Shown one piece after another: positions 1 to 8,009 of a stretch of 36,332 nt of DNA. The stretch spans positions 1-36,332 of the forward strand of contig NBLX01000014.1 in NCBI GenBank assembly GCA_002084705.1. The letters are read 5' to 3'. Below the pieces are notes generated by a model. The model was not told the origin of the DNA, did not search any database, and saw only the letters and a list, made by a program, of their open reading frames with translations. The translations under genes were made by a program, and so were the position numbers. This DNA comes from Desulfobacteraceae bacterium 4572_35.1. GTDB lineage: Bacteria > Desulfobacterota > Desulfuromonadia > Desulfuromonadales > Desulfuromonadaceae. Every line of letters begins with the position of its first letter. Within the stretch, counting starts at the first letter, position 1.

Positions 1-23
1 CTAAGTGTTACTAGATCCACTAT

Positions 24-57
24 AAAGCGGTGTCAGCAATGGCTCCGCTTTTATATT
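24..57 (+). terminator. Possible rho-independent terminator at left edge
   Basis: A 7-bp perfect inverted repeat (aaagcgg at 24-30, ccgcttt at 45-51) with a 14-nt loop is followed by a short T-rich run. It could end a plus-strand gene lying left of the window. The stem is short and the loop long, so the call is weak. Confidence 0.3.
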
Positions 58-148
58 TAAAAAGGTTTCAATTTTTGGGAATCAAAACTAAAGTTTACAT
101 AATATACATTATGCGACGTTGATTTAATTCCTGCTTACATATATATTA

Positions 149-178
149 TTGTATTTATCGTTGTATAACGTGTAATAT
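149..178 (+). promoter_or_regulatory. Weak candidate promoter of the HDOD-GGDEF gene
   Basis: TTGTAT (149-154) and TAATAT (173-178) are separated by 18 nt and lie about 40 nt upstream of the start codon. Both hexamers match the sigma70 consensus only partly. A short palindrome, CATAAT-atac-ATTATG, lies further upstream at 98-113 and could be an operator. The flanking DNA is very AT-rich, so chance matches are likely. Confidence 0.25.
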
Positions 179-217
179 TAAATCCTTATACATGTTTTAT
201 TTAACAGGAGTATAGTA

Positions 218-1762
218 ATGACTAAGGAAGAAATTCTTGATTTTGTATTACATTCTGATAACTTACCAACACTATCTACTGTTGCTTCCCGTCTTGTTTC
301 TATTACTACTGACGAGGAAACAACTATAAATGATATTGCAAATTTAATTTCAAAAGATATCTCTTTGTCAGCTAAGATACTTAAGGTTGTAAACTCGTCC
401 TTTTATAGCTTTCCTCAGCGAATAAGCACCATTCAACAAGCATCATCTATTTTAGGTACAAATGCGGTTCGCAGTTTGGTTCTGTCGTTTTCTTTTTTAA
501 AACCGGCGGCAAAAAACAAAGATGGATTTGATTACACCTTGTTTTGGGAAAAATCGTTATTTGAAGCTGTAGCATCACGAATGTTGATGAGTGCAGTTGA
601 AGCAGAAGATTCTGAAGAAGGATTTGTAGCAGGATTATTGCAAAATCTTGGTGTTTTGATTCTTGCGCGATCATTGCCGGATCAATATAAAAAAGTTGAG
701 CAACTAATTAATGATGAAGAAATGAATCGGTGTAATGCTGAAAAAGTGATCATTGGTACTGATCATACTTACATTGGAGGTGGCGTAGTAAAAAGTTGGG
801 GATTTCCTGCTGTGCTTGTTGATCCAGTACTCTTTCATCATGAACCACATAAACTTAAAACTAAGGACAAAAAGGTTAAGTTAATCACGGAAATCGTTGC
901 TCTTAGCGGTATTCTTTCAACTATTTATAGTGTTAAAAAGCCAGATAAAGTTATTGCCCGTTTTAAACTGCAGGCTAAACGACGCTTGCAGCTTACAGAC
1001 AAGAAATTAGATGATTTTTTGGATCGGGTACATACCGAAGTACAAGAAACTGCAACTCTTTTTGATTTAACAATAATTAACCAAAAATCTGTTGCTGAGG
1101 TTTTGCAAATTGCCAATGCTGAGTTGAGTGTTTTAAATTTAAGTTACGAGCAAATGAATCGTTCTTTAGTTGAAAAGACTGTCAAACTAAAGATGTTAAC
1201 CGATGAACTTGAAAAGAAAAATAAATTTCTTGAAAAGCTAGCTAATGTTGATGGACTCACCGAAGCTTATAACCATCGTTATTTTCAAGATTTTCTAGAT
1301 AGGGAGATAAGCCGGTCTGAGCGTAATTATTATACTCTAAGCGTTATTATGGTTGATCTTGATAACTTTAAGAAGTTCAATGATAAATATGGTCATCAGG
1401 CTGGAGATTATGTATTACGTCAGTTTTCTGACATATCGCGCAATATGTTGCGGGAGTATGATTTATTTGCTCGCTATGGAGGGGAGGAATTTGTTTTAGT
1501 GTTACCTGAAACAAATGTTGAGGAAGCTCAAAAAGTTGCTGAAAAATTAAGAGAAACCGTCGCAACTACTCCATTTCAACATGAGTGTGAAACCTACTAC
1601 GTTACCGCTAGTTTTGGTGTGGTCGAGATGTCTCCAGCAACGGATAAATTTAGTAAAAATGATCTGATTGGTTATGCTGATAAAGCCTTATATGAGGCAA
1701 AGAAAAAAGGACGTAACCGAGTAGTAGTATACTCGGGCAAAAAGAGATGGTTTACAAAATAG
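218..1762 (+). CDS. HDOD-GGDEF diguanylate cyclase
   Basis: Predicted cytoplasmic c-di-GMP synthase with an N-terminal HDOD signalling domain. Residues about 15-210 form the HDOD region. A coiled-coil-like stretch (about 300-345) links it to a C-terminal GGDEF domain (about 345-510). The active-site loop reads GGEEF at 421-425, an active form of the motif. An RxxD inhibitory site (REYD, 412-415) sits exactly five residues before it, so product feedback inhibition is expected. No membrane segment is seen. The start is supported by caggag at 205-210, seven bases before the ATG. The gene converges on the methyltransferase gene with only 13 bp between the stops. A PilZ protein, a possible c-di-GMP receptor, is encoded at 23.6-23.9 kb. 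The HDOD ligand or partner cannot be told from sequence. Confidence 0.93.
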   Translation: MTKEEILDFVLHSDNLPTLSTVASRLVSITTDEETTINDIANLISKDISLSAKILKVVNSSFYSFPQRISTIQQASSILGTNAVRSLVLSFSFLKPAAKNKDGFDYTLFWEKSLFEAVASRMLMSAVEAEDSEEGFVAGLLQNLGVLILARSLPDQYKKVEQLINDEEMNRCNAEKVIIGTDHTYIGGGVVKSWGFPAVLVDPVLFHHEPHKLKTKDKKVKLITEIVALSGILSTIYSVKKPDKVIARFKLQAKRRLQLTDKKLDDFLDRVHTEVQETATLFDLTIINQKSVAEVLQIANAELSVLNLSYEQMNRSLVEKTVKLKMLTDELEKKNKFLEKLANVDGLTEAYNHRYFQDFLDREISRSERNYYTLSVIMVDLDNFKKFNDKYGHQAGDYVLRQFSDISRNMLREYDLFARYGGEEFVLVLPETNVEEAQKVAEKLRETVATTPFQHECETYYVTASFGVVEMSPATDKFSKNDLIGYADKALYEAKKKGRNRVVVYSGKKRWFTK

Positions 1763-1775
1763 TTGTTACGAAAAC

Positions 1776-2336
1776 TTAGAAAACAAAAGGAAAAAACATT
1801 TTTGATCTGGCTTGATAGGTGCGGTAATCATTACCAAAATAACTGACATTCTCACCCTCTTCAACTTTGGCAGTCAAGAATAATGCCACACTGACCATCA
1901 CTACCATGGTAAGTGTTATCAAATCGATACGTTTAAGAAAAGCCCCCCAGGCCAACAGCAAAAGCGAACTGTACATGGGGTGCCGTATATAGCAGTATAG
2001 ACCACTCTGAACCAAGTTCTTTGTGTTTTCAAAAGGCAAGTTTTCTGGACATGCCGCCCGTTGTTCTTGCCCCCCTACTCTTTTTAACAGAACAAATCCG
2101 TGAATTACCAATGCAACTGAAAGAAGCAACAATAACCATGATAAGCACTGCAAAGCTGAGAATGGTGAGTTAAACCACACCGGATGGTTATACAATACCA
2201 GGATGGTAACTCCTTCAAATGCGAAATAACGATAAAACCCGTGGGAATGCCTGTTGCGTAGCGAACGACGCGAAATAAAAGTAAAAAAGATACTGAGTAT
2301 AAAAAAAAGCAGTATGCGAAAAGTAAGTGAAATCAC
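1776..2336 (-). CDS. Isoprenylcysteine carboxyl methyltransferase-family membrane protein
   Basis: Integral membrane methyltransferase-like protein of 186 aa, of the ICMT/PEMT type. The N-terminal half contains about three or four hydrophobic helices. The C-terminal half carries the family signature: YIRHPMYSS at about 118-126, then two acidic residues (EE) and FGxxYxxY near the end, which form the S-adenosylmethionine pocket in the family. In bacteria such proteins methylate small molecules or lipids, and the substrate here is unknown. The start appears to be GTG with only a weak GGA upstream. The preceding gene on this strand is the LEA14-like lipoprotein, 51 bp away, so the two may be co-transcribed. 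Confidence 0.8.
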   Translation of the reverse strand: MISLTFRILLFFILSIFFTFISRRSLRNRHSHGFYRYFAFEGVTILVLYNHPVWFNSPFSALQCLSWLLLLLSVALVIHGFVLLKRVGGQEQRAACPENLPFENTKNLVQSGLYCYIRHPMYSSLLLLAWGAFLKRIDLITLTMVVMVSVALFLTAKVEEGENVSYFGNDYRTYQARSKMFFPFVF

Positions 2337-2387
2337 AGTAATTATTTTCCAATCTTGATGCTTTTGTAAAAAAAATGAGCGCCGGAA

Positions 2388-2867
2388 CTACCTTGTCAGA
2401 TCCCGCAATGATAGGGTTCCCTCCTTAGCTACACGAATACTGGGGCGCAACATTCCTAATGAGAGCTTTACTGTAAGCTTATAACTGCAATACTCTTTAG
2501 CGTTACGGGTTAAATCACTTATTAAACGCAGGCTGTTAAACACGTTAGCGGTAGCCGTTAGTTCAATATCTCCAGCATCATAAGCACCAATTGTCGGCAT
2601 ATCATTTGATACACCCTCTACAATTGTATGACCATCTATTTCGATAGAATAGTATAAACCATCAAGTTTTAATGCGCTACTGTTGGGATTAAAAACATGA
2701 AGATCGATTTTAAAATTAGGCGCAAGATTCGATGATGCTATTACCTTGAAACTGGTCACCGTAACCGATGATGGACTATCACCGAGCATATTGAGCATCG
2801 AGCATCCCGTCACTATCGGTAATAGCAATAAAAATGTAAGGTAAACTGTTATAACTTTATATCTCAT
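2388..2867 (-). CDS. LEA14-like (LEA type 2) lipoprotein
   Basis: Predicted exported lipoprotein of 159 aa with one LEA type 2 (WHy) beta-sandwich domain. From the chosen start it has a basic N-terminus, a hydrophobic helix and a lipobox ending VTGC. Residues about 35-130 fit the LEA14 pattern, with NFKIDLHVFNPNS followed by YYSIEIDG. Homologues are often found in the envelope of Gram-negative bacteria, with poorly known function. An upstream in-frame start at 2897 would add ten residues ahead of the signal peptide. The start at 2867 is preferred because AGCAGGG lies about ten bases before it and it gives a normal signal peptide. Confidence 0.82.
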   Translation of the reverse strand: MRYKVITVYLTFLLLLPIVTGCSMLNMLGDSPSSVTVTSFKVIASSNLAPNFKIDLHVFNPNSSALKLDGLYYSIEIDGHTIVEGVSNDMPTIGAYDAGDIELTATANVFNSLRLISDLTRNAKEYCSYKLTVKLSLGMLRPSIRVAKEGTLSLRDLTR

Positions 2868-3094
2868 ACTATAAAAACCCTGCTGTCTATAATTCACGGT
2901 TATCTATTAATACGGTTCACAAGTCAGAGAGAAAAAATGCTAGAATGGATTTGATAATAGCGTAGATATTACTTTATTGCCAAAACTGTTGGGTACCACG
3001 GTTGGTGGCAAACAGGACCATTTTTAGAAGCATTTATTTTTATTGCAACTCCAGTTCAATTTTTTATATAGCAAATAAAATATTCGACTATGCA

Positions 3095-3123
3095 TCGACA
3101 CATGGGCAGTTATCTATTATAAT
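3095..3123 (+). promoter_or_regulatory. Strong sigma70-type promoter of the symporter/partner-switch operon
   Basis: TCGACA (3095-3100) and a perfect TATAAT (3118-3123) are spaced by 17 nt. Transcription would start near 3130, about 38 nt before the small membrane-protein gene. Within the roughly 300-bp gap 2868-3167 this is the clearest signal. A loose inverted repeat, TTGCCA (2977-2982) and TGGCAA (3006-3011), lies further upstream and might bind a regulator. I see no gene in the gap. Confidence 0.7.
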
Positions 3124-3167
3124 TGCAACGTGAATTGCGGTTTATCTGTATGCGCTGGAGATTTTTT

Positions 3168-3413
3168 ATGTCTGAAAAATCAAAATCTCAACAACGACAG
3201 ATGTGGATTTTGTTTTTTATTTTGGGCGTAATTATGCTCAATTTCCCCTTTATCCAAATTTTTAATCGACCTGAAACAATCTTTGGTATTCCGGTTTTTA
3301 TACTATACATACTGTGTGGTTGGCCTTTTTCTATTGTTGTCATATATCTTTTTTCACGCACCATAATCGAAGATAACAATAAACAATCCACAGGTGACAA
3401 CAATGACCTATGA
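3168..3413 (+). CDS. Small two-helix membrane protein, probable symporter small subunit
   Basis: An 81-residue protein with two predicted membrane helices (about 12-30 and 40-63) joined by a short loop containing NRPETIFG, with a polar tail. Small two-helix partners precede several bacterial sodium/solute symporters (for example DUF4212 and DUF485 proteins). By analogy this may be a subunit or assembly partner of the next gene product, though it matches neither family clearly. The start is set by ctggag at 3155-3160, seven bases before the ATG. A longer frame from 3123 lacks this support and lies on the promoter. The stop overlaps the start of the next gene by 11 bp, implying translational coupling. 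Confidence 0.75.
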   Translation: MSEKSKSQQRQMWILFFILGVIMLNFPFIQIFNRPETIFGIPVFILYILCGWPFSIVVIYLFSRTIIEDNNKQSTGDNNDL

Positions 3414-6400
3414 ACACATCAATTTAACCATTTTATTTTATGTTTTGATATTGTTTGCCGTCGCTTTTGGTGCCGCTAGCCATCGCAAACACGGTAAAAG
3501 TATTGTTTCCAATCCCCATATCTATTCTCTGACTCTGGCTATATATTGCACTTCATGGACCTACTATGGCAGCGTCGGTCGAGCAGCAACTACTGGGCTT
3601 GATTTTCTTACCATATACCTCGGACCTACTCTTATATCTTTTACGTGGTGGTTCTTACTGCGCAAAATCATTTTAATCAGCAAAGAACATAATATTGTCA
3701 GTATTGCCGACTTTATTGCCAGCCGTTATGGGAAATCAACATATCTCGGCGTAATTGTGACAATATTTGCGGTGTTGGGTATCGTCCCCTATATCGCGCT
3801 GCAACTTAAAGCTATTAACCATACCTTTAACCTCATAGGAAACTGGCCAGACGCCAGCGTGAACGCAGCTACCTTTATAAAATTCGGCGGGGTAGACACA
3901 GCATTTATAGTAGCTGTGTTTTTAGCACTGTTTTGTATTCTATTTGCAGCAATGCGCCTGGACAGTACTGAACATCACGAAGGATTGATAGCAGTCATTG
4001 CATTGGAGTCGATTATTAAATTAATTGCCTTTCTAGCTATTGGTATATTTGTAACCTATGGTCTCTTTGATGGTTTTAGTGATATTTTTACTAAATTTAC
4101 GAACACATTTCCAGATAAACAAAATCTACTTCGGCTCTCACCCACATGCAGCAGTGGTCCACGCTGGTTCAGCATGACATTTATGTCAATGATGGCGGTA
4201 ATGTTTTTGCCACGTCAATTTCACGCCATGGTAATTGAAAACACTAATCACAATCATGTACGCACCGCCATGTGGGCATTCCCAGCATATCTATTTCTCA
4301 TTAACTTATTTGTATTGCCTATTGCCGTAGGCGGTCTTCTCACATTTAACGGCGATACTAGCCTTGCTGACTACTATGTTTTGAGCCTGCCCTTATCGGC
4401 CAACCAACAAGCATTAGCTGTTTTGGTCTTTATCGGTGGTTTCTCTGCCGCTGCCGGCATGGTAATGCTTGAATCAATCACCTCGGCAACAATGATTTTA
4501 AACAACTTGGTAATGCCTATCATTTTGCGTTTTAATTTAAAAATGACAGACATGTCAGGGATACTGTTAAACATTAAACGTCTTGCAATAATAGGAGTAA
4601 TTTTTCTTGGCTATTTTTATTATCATATTTTGGGAGAATCGGCAGCTCTTATAAATATAGGTTTAATCTCATTTATGGCTGCGACCCAGTTTGCTCCTGC
4701 ATTATTAGCTGGTCTATACTGGGAGAAAGCTAATCAACGCGGGGCCGCTATTGGTTTAATTCTTGGCTTCATTCTTTGGTGCTACACCCTACTTATCCCT
4801 AGTTTTGTAAACGCAGGTTGGTTGCCAACAGGGATCCTTACTGAAGGTCCATTTGCTATAGCGTGGTTAAAACCTACCGCTCTGTTTTATTTGGATAACC
4901 TTGACATCTGGTCACACTCATTATTTTGGACACTATTTTTTAATATAGGTGCATTTTTAACAATCTCAATCACCACAAAACAATCTAAGCAGGAGCAGGA
5001 ACAGGCACACCGTTTTGTTCAGGTATCAACTTGGGACAAAAATAAAAACCAGCTCAGCCGCTTAAGTAAAGCGCCGTCAATTATGGAATTTGTAGATTTA
5101 ATGTCCAAATTTATTGGCGAGAAAGAAGCCCACACTGCTATTGCGGAATATCTGGGAGACAGAACAGTTGATGAAAAAGGCAGCCTGTCTGAATACGAAA
5201 TACCTAATTTAAAACGATTTACTGAAAAAACTCTGGCAGCATCGGTCGGTGCCGCTTCGGCTAGGATAATAATTGAAAATTACCTGTCAGCACGTGGCAG
5301 TAAAATGGAAGATATTTTCAATATCTTCGGTACTGTCAGTTTAAGTCGTAATGCAAGTCGCGAACAATTGTCGGTTTTATATGAGGCAGCTAACGCTGTA
5401 TCCAGCGGAGCAGACCTAGATGATATTTTTGACAGTATCCTCGAATTACTCTATCGCCAATTTCGCTTTGATCTGTGCGTTCTTCGTTTTTATGATGAAC
5501 AAGAAAATAAATTAATTGTCAGAAATTTCAAGGGAATAGATACAGACTTCCTCTCTCGCGCCGATAGAGAAATCAATGATGAAACCTGCATTGGCAAAGC
5601 TTACATAAACAATAAAATACAATTGGCAAACGATAGTGACTGCGTGGATAACCCGGTATCTGTAGCTATTGTTCAACGTGAAGGAATCAAATCTTTTGCC
5701 CATGCTCCAGTAACCATAGAGGGACAACCCATAGGCGTTCTTTCCTCATATTCACATTATTCCAAGGGGATATATACCGATGAATTTATTGAGCTTTATA
5801 AAAATCTGGCAGCCCAAATTGGTATTGCCTGGCGCAATGCTAACCAGATAGCAAAACTCATAGAAGCCAGTGAGCAGGAAAAAGAGTTACGCATAGCCGA
5901 ATCTATTCAATTAGGTTTACTACCGGATAAAATGCCTGACATCTCTGGTCTAGACATAGCCGGCATATGTATCCCAGCAAAACAGGTCGGTGGTGATTAC
6001 TATGATTTTATAGTACAATCTCCCGATATCGATATTGTGATTGCAGATGTTTCTGGTCACAATGTTGGCGCTGCTCTACTTATGGCCGAAGCACGGACGT
6101 TTATTCAAGCCAGGGCAAGACTTCTTGTTTCACCAACAGTTGTTGTAGATTCGTTGAACAGGTTTCTATATAAAGATTTAACTAAGGCTGAACTATTTAT
6201 CACCCTATTCTACTTGAAGTATGATCATGACAAAAAACTTATGACATACACCAATGCTGGGCATAATCATCCTCTGGTCTATCACTCATCCACAAAAAGT
6301 TTTGAAGAGCTAGATACTGAGGGTCTTATTTTGGGTATTAAGCAAGAGGTGTCTTTCGAAGAACGCCACGGGATACTTGAAACTGGCGACATCTTAATTA

Positions 6401-6603
6401 TGTACACTGATGGAATTATCGAGGCAACAAATAATAAAGGGGAGTTATTTGGCCTTGAACGGTTAAAAAATGCTATAATTGAAAGTATAGATAATGATTC
6501 TCAAACAATAATTGATAATACTCTTATCATTGCCCGCATGTTTCAGGGGCAACGACATTTTGTTGATGATGTAACCATGATTGTTGTAAAAATAAATCAA
6601 TAA
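3403..6603 (+). CDS. Sodium/solute symporter-GAF-SpoIIE (PP2C) phosphatase fusion sensor
   Basis: A 1066-aa membrane protein combining transport and signalling domains. Residues 1 to about 525 form an SSS/PutP-type symporter with about 13 helices. A linker follows, then a GAF domain (about 650-815), a short helix, and a SpoIIE/RsbU-type PP2C phosphatase (about 830-1066). All metal-binding aspartates are present: GGDYYD (Asp865), ADVSGH (Asp882), YTDG (Asp1003) and DDVTM (Asp1055-1056). PP2C enzymes of this type dephosphorylate STAS proteins, and the next gene encodes one. In the better known CbrA proteins an SSS domain is fused to a histidine kinase; here the output is a phosphatase. The ATG at 3403 is preferred over GTG 3394 because aggtga (3392-3397) makes a good ribosome site for it. 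The transported solute is unknown. Confidence 0.93.
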   Translation: MTYEHINLTILFYVLILFAVAFGAASHRKHGKSIVSNPHIYSLTLAIYCTSWTYYGSVGRAATTGLDFLTIYLGPTLISFTWWFLLRKIILISKEHNIVSIADFIASRYGKSTYLGVIVTIFAVLGIVPYIALQLKAINHTFNLIGNWPDASVNAATFIKFGGVDTAFIVAVFLALFCILFAAMRLDSTEHHEGLIAVIALESIIKLIAFLAIGIFVTYGLFDGFSDIFTKFTNTFPDKQNLLRLSPTCSSGPRWFSMTFMSMMAVMFLPRQFHAMVIENTNHNHVRTAMWAFPAYLFLINLFVLPIAVGGLLTFNGDTSLADYYVLSLPLSANQQALAVLVFIGGFSAAAGMVMLESITSATMILNNLVMPIILRFNLKMTDMSGILLNIKRLAIIGVIFLGYFYYHILGESAALINIGLISFMAATQFAPALLAGLYWEKANQRGAAIGLILGFILWCYTLLIPSFVNAGWLPTGILTEGPFAIAWLKPTALFYLDNLDIWSHSLFWTLFFNIGAFLTISITTKQSKQEQEQAHRFVQVSTWDKNKNQLSRLSKAPSIMEFVDLMSKFIGEKEAHTAIAEYLGDRTVDEKGSLSEYEIPNLKRFTEKTLAASVGAASARIIIENYLSARGSKMEDIFNIFGTVSLSRNASREQLSVLYEAANAVSSGADLDDIFDSILELLYRQFRFDLCVLRFYDEQENKLIVRNFKGIDTDFLSRADREINDETCIGKAYINNKIQLANDSDCVDNPVSVAIVQREGIKSFAHAPVTIEGQPIGVLSSYSHYSKGIYTDEFIELYKNLAAQIGIAWRNANQIAKLIEASEQEKELRIAESIQLGLLPDKMPDISGLDIAGICIPAKQVGGDYYDFIVQSPDIDIVIADVSGHNVGAALLMAEARTFIQARARLLVSPTVVVDSLNRFLYKDLTKAELFITLFYLKYDHDKKLMTYTNAGHNHPLVYHSSTKSFEELDTEGLILGIKQEVSFEERHGILETGDILIMYTDGIIEATNNKGELFGLERLKNAIIESIDNDSQTIIDNTLIIARMFQGQRHFVDDVTMIVVKINQ

Positions 6604-6627
6604 TTCAAATCTCAGGAGAACTAACTA

Positions 6628-6963
6628 ATGATTGTATCTATAGAAGAACACGGTGCGGTTGTCACCCTATCGCTACAGGAAGAAAGACTAGATGCTCATA
6701 ACAGTAACGAATTAAAGTCTCAACTATTAAATTTGTTTGAAGAGGGTAAAAACAAGATAATTATCGATCTTGCAGATGTTAGATTTATTGATTCATCGGG
6801 GTTAGGTGCGCTGGTTTCAGGCTTTAAAAATGCAAGTTCTCGCGATGGCAGTCTAAAACTGTGTAGCCTGCAAACCCAGGTAAAGTCTATGTTTGAACTG
6901 ACCAGACTTCATCGTGTATTTGAAATTTTTCCTAATCCAGAGGAAGCACTAGCCAGTTTTTGA
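6628..6963 (+). CDS. STAS-domain anti-sigma factor antagonist (RsbV/SpoIIAA-like)
   Basis: A 111-aa single STAS domain. The phosphorylation loop reads FIDSSGLGAL, with the probable phosphoserine at Ser56, the position used in RsbV-type proteins. Its predicted role is to bind the RsbW-like kinase when unphosphorylated, freeing that kinase's target. Phosphorylation by the kinase (next gene) and dephosphorylation by the PP2C domain (previous gene) would set its state. The ribosome site caggag at 6613-6618 lies nine bases before the ATG, and the gene starts 24 bp after the phosphatase stop, so it is in the same operon. Confidence 0.93.
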   Translation: MIVSIEEHGAVVTLSLQEERLDAHNSNELKSQLLNLFEEGKNKIIIDLADVRFIDSSGLGALVSGFKNASSRDGSLKLCSLQTQVKSMFELTRLHRVFEIFPNPEEALASF

Positions 6964-7144
6964 GATTTATACAACAACTCAACTAATTAGCTATATGTGA
7001 TGATCTCGCAAAACACATAGAATGGCTAAGCAAAATTTCGTACCCCAAGACGTAGTGGTTGATCAAGGGGAGAAAGCGCGGCAAAGCAGGTGGGTGGGGT
7101 TTCTGCGACACCATCATATGTATTCTGTTAATGGAGATAGAGTT

Positions 7145-7567
7145 ATGAAAAATCAACTCGAAATGGACATTAAAGTTCCCAATCAAACACGTTATCTTGG
7201 CTTGATTGGCAAAATTGGTGAGGATATCGCGTATACTCTGAAAAACTACAATAACGACCGTGATGAACTAGCCTACCATATTAATTTGGTATTAACAGAG
7301 GCTATGGCTAACACCATAAAACATGCTAACAGCAACGATCCATGCAAAGATGTTCATATAACCATCAACGTGTCGGATGAAAACCTGTGTATCAAGGTTT
7401 ACGATCAGGGACAAGGTTTTGACATAAGTACTACCGGCACCGCTTTGCCTGAACCAACTGATGATCACGGACGCGGCATATTCCTCATCAACACCCTTAT
7501 GGATAGTGTAACTTATAAAAATTGCGGGAATGGTAATGTTCTGGAGATGAAAAAAAGACTTAACTAA
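7145..7567 (+). CDS. RsbW-like serine kinase / anti-sigma factor (HATPase_c)
   Basis: A 140-aa GHKL ATPase of the RsbW/SpoIIAB type, predicted to phosphorylate the STAS protein and sequester an output protein. The N-box reads LTEAMANTIKHAN, G1 is DQGQGFD and G2 is DHGRGIFLI, so ATP binding looks intact. The ATG at 7145 is preferred: GGAGAT at 7133-7138 lies about six bases before it and the protein then has normal family length. A start at 7022 would add 41 residues with no domain character and no ribosome site. No sigma factor gene lies nearby, so the target may be encoded elsewhere or may not be a sigma factor. The stop overlaps the tail of the convergent HAD gene remnant. Confidence 0.9.
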   Translation: MKNQLEMDIKVPNQTRYLGLIGKIGEDIAYTLKNYNNDRDELAYHINLVLTEAMANTIKHANSNDPCKDVHITINVSDENLCIKVYDQGQGFDISTTGTALPEPTDDHGRGIFLINTLMDSVTYKNCGNGNVLEMKKRLN

Positions 7568-8009
7568 GCCAACTGGTCATGTCTAAGTATCTGCAATAAT
7601 TGACAATGATGATCTATACGCAAGCCACCATCCCATTTATTTCGAAATAATCCAAAATTTTCAGCATACTGTCACCACGATTCGTAGCAACAGCGAGTTT
7701 AAAGTGCTGTAACAACTGTGGCAACAATTCTATCAAGCCATCTTCCATTTGCAATTGGGGGATAAATTGATCGTAATCAACCTGTTGTGCATATTCTATA
7801 GCTGCCCTACCAAGGTCTGCGCCAAGCAGACCAAGTAATACCTGTGGGCTTGATGCAGTATGACACAGTTTAACTTTGTCTGGATATTCGTGCGTTACTG
7901 GCACAACAGCAAAGTGTTCCAATATAGTGTTATAGAAATCGAGGTTTGCTTTTTGGCTGTTAAACATGACTCCGTCGCAGTCAAAAACTACTGCTTTGAT
8001 GTTATCCAT
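7564..8009 (-). pseudogene. HAD-superfamily hydrolase with internal deletion
   Basis: The intact reading frame (7614-8009, 131 aa) begins with HAD motif I, FDCDGVMFN, and reaches motif II at AVATNRGDS. It then stops, with no motif III lysine and no GDSxxD motif IV. Full-length relatives have about 210 residues. A second frame just before and beyond the stop (7564-7630) encodes a tail like DGGLRIDHHCQLLQIL, which resembles the usual C-terminal end of this subfamily. About 60 residues therefore seem to have been removed, with a change of frame at the join. The gene overlaps the end of lgt by 8 bp, as a normal operon partner would. The product should lack phosphatase activity. An assembly error is possible. 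Confidence 0.72.

Noticed and set aside
2977-3011. Sigma54 or c-di-GMP riboswitch upstream of the symporter operon
   Set aside because: The TGGCA there lacks a properly spaced GC, and the conserved GEMM blocks are absent; the sigma70 promoter at 3095-3123 explains expression better.
7022-7144. N-terminal extension of the RsbW-like protein from an ATG at 7022
   Set aside because: It lacks a ribosome site and domain character; the ATG at 7145 has GGAGAT upstream and gives normal family length.
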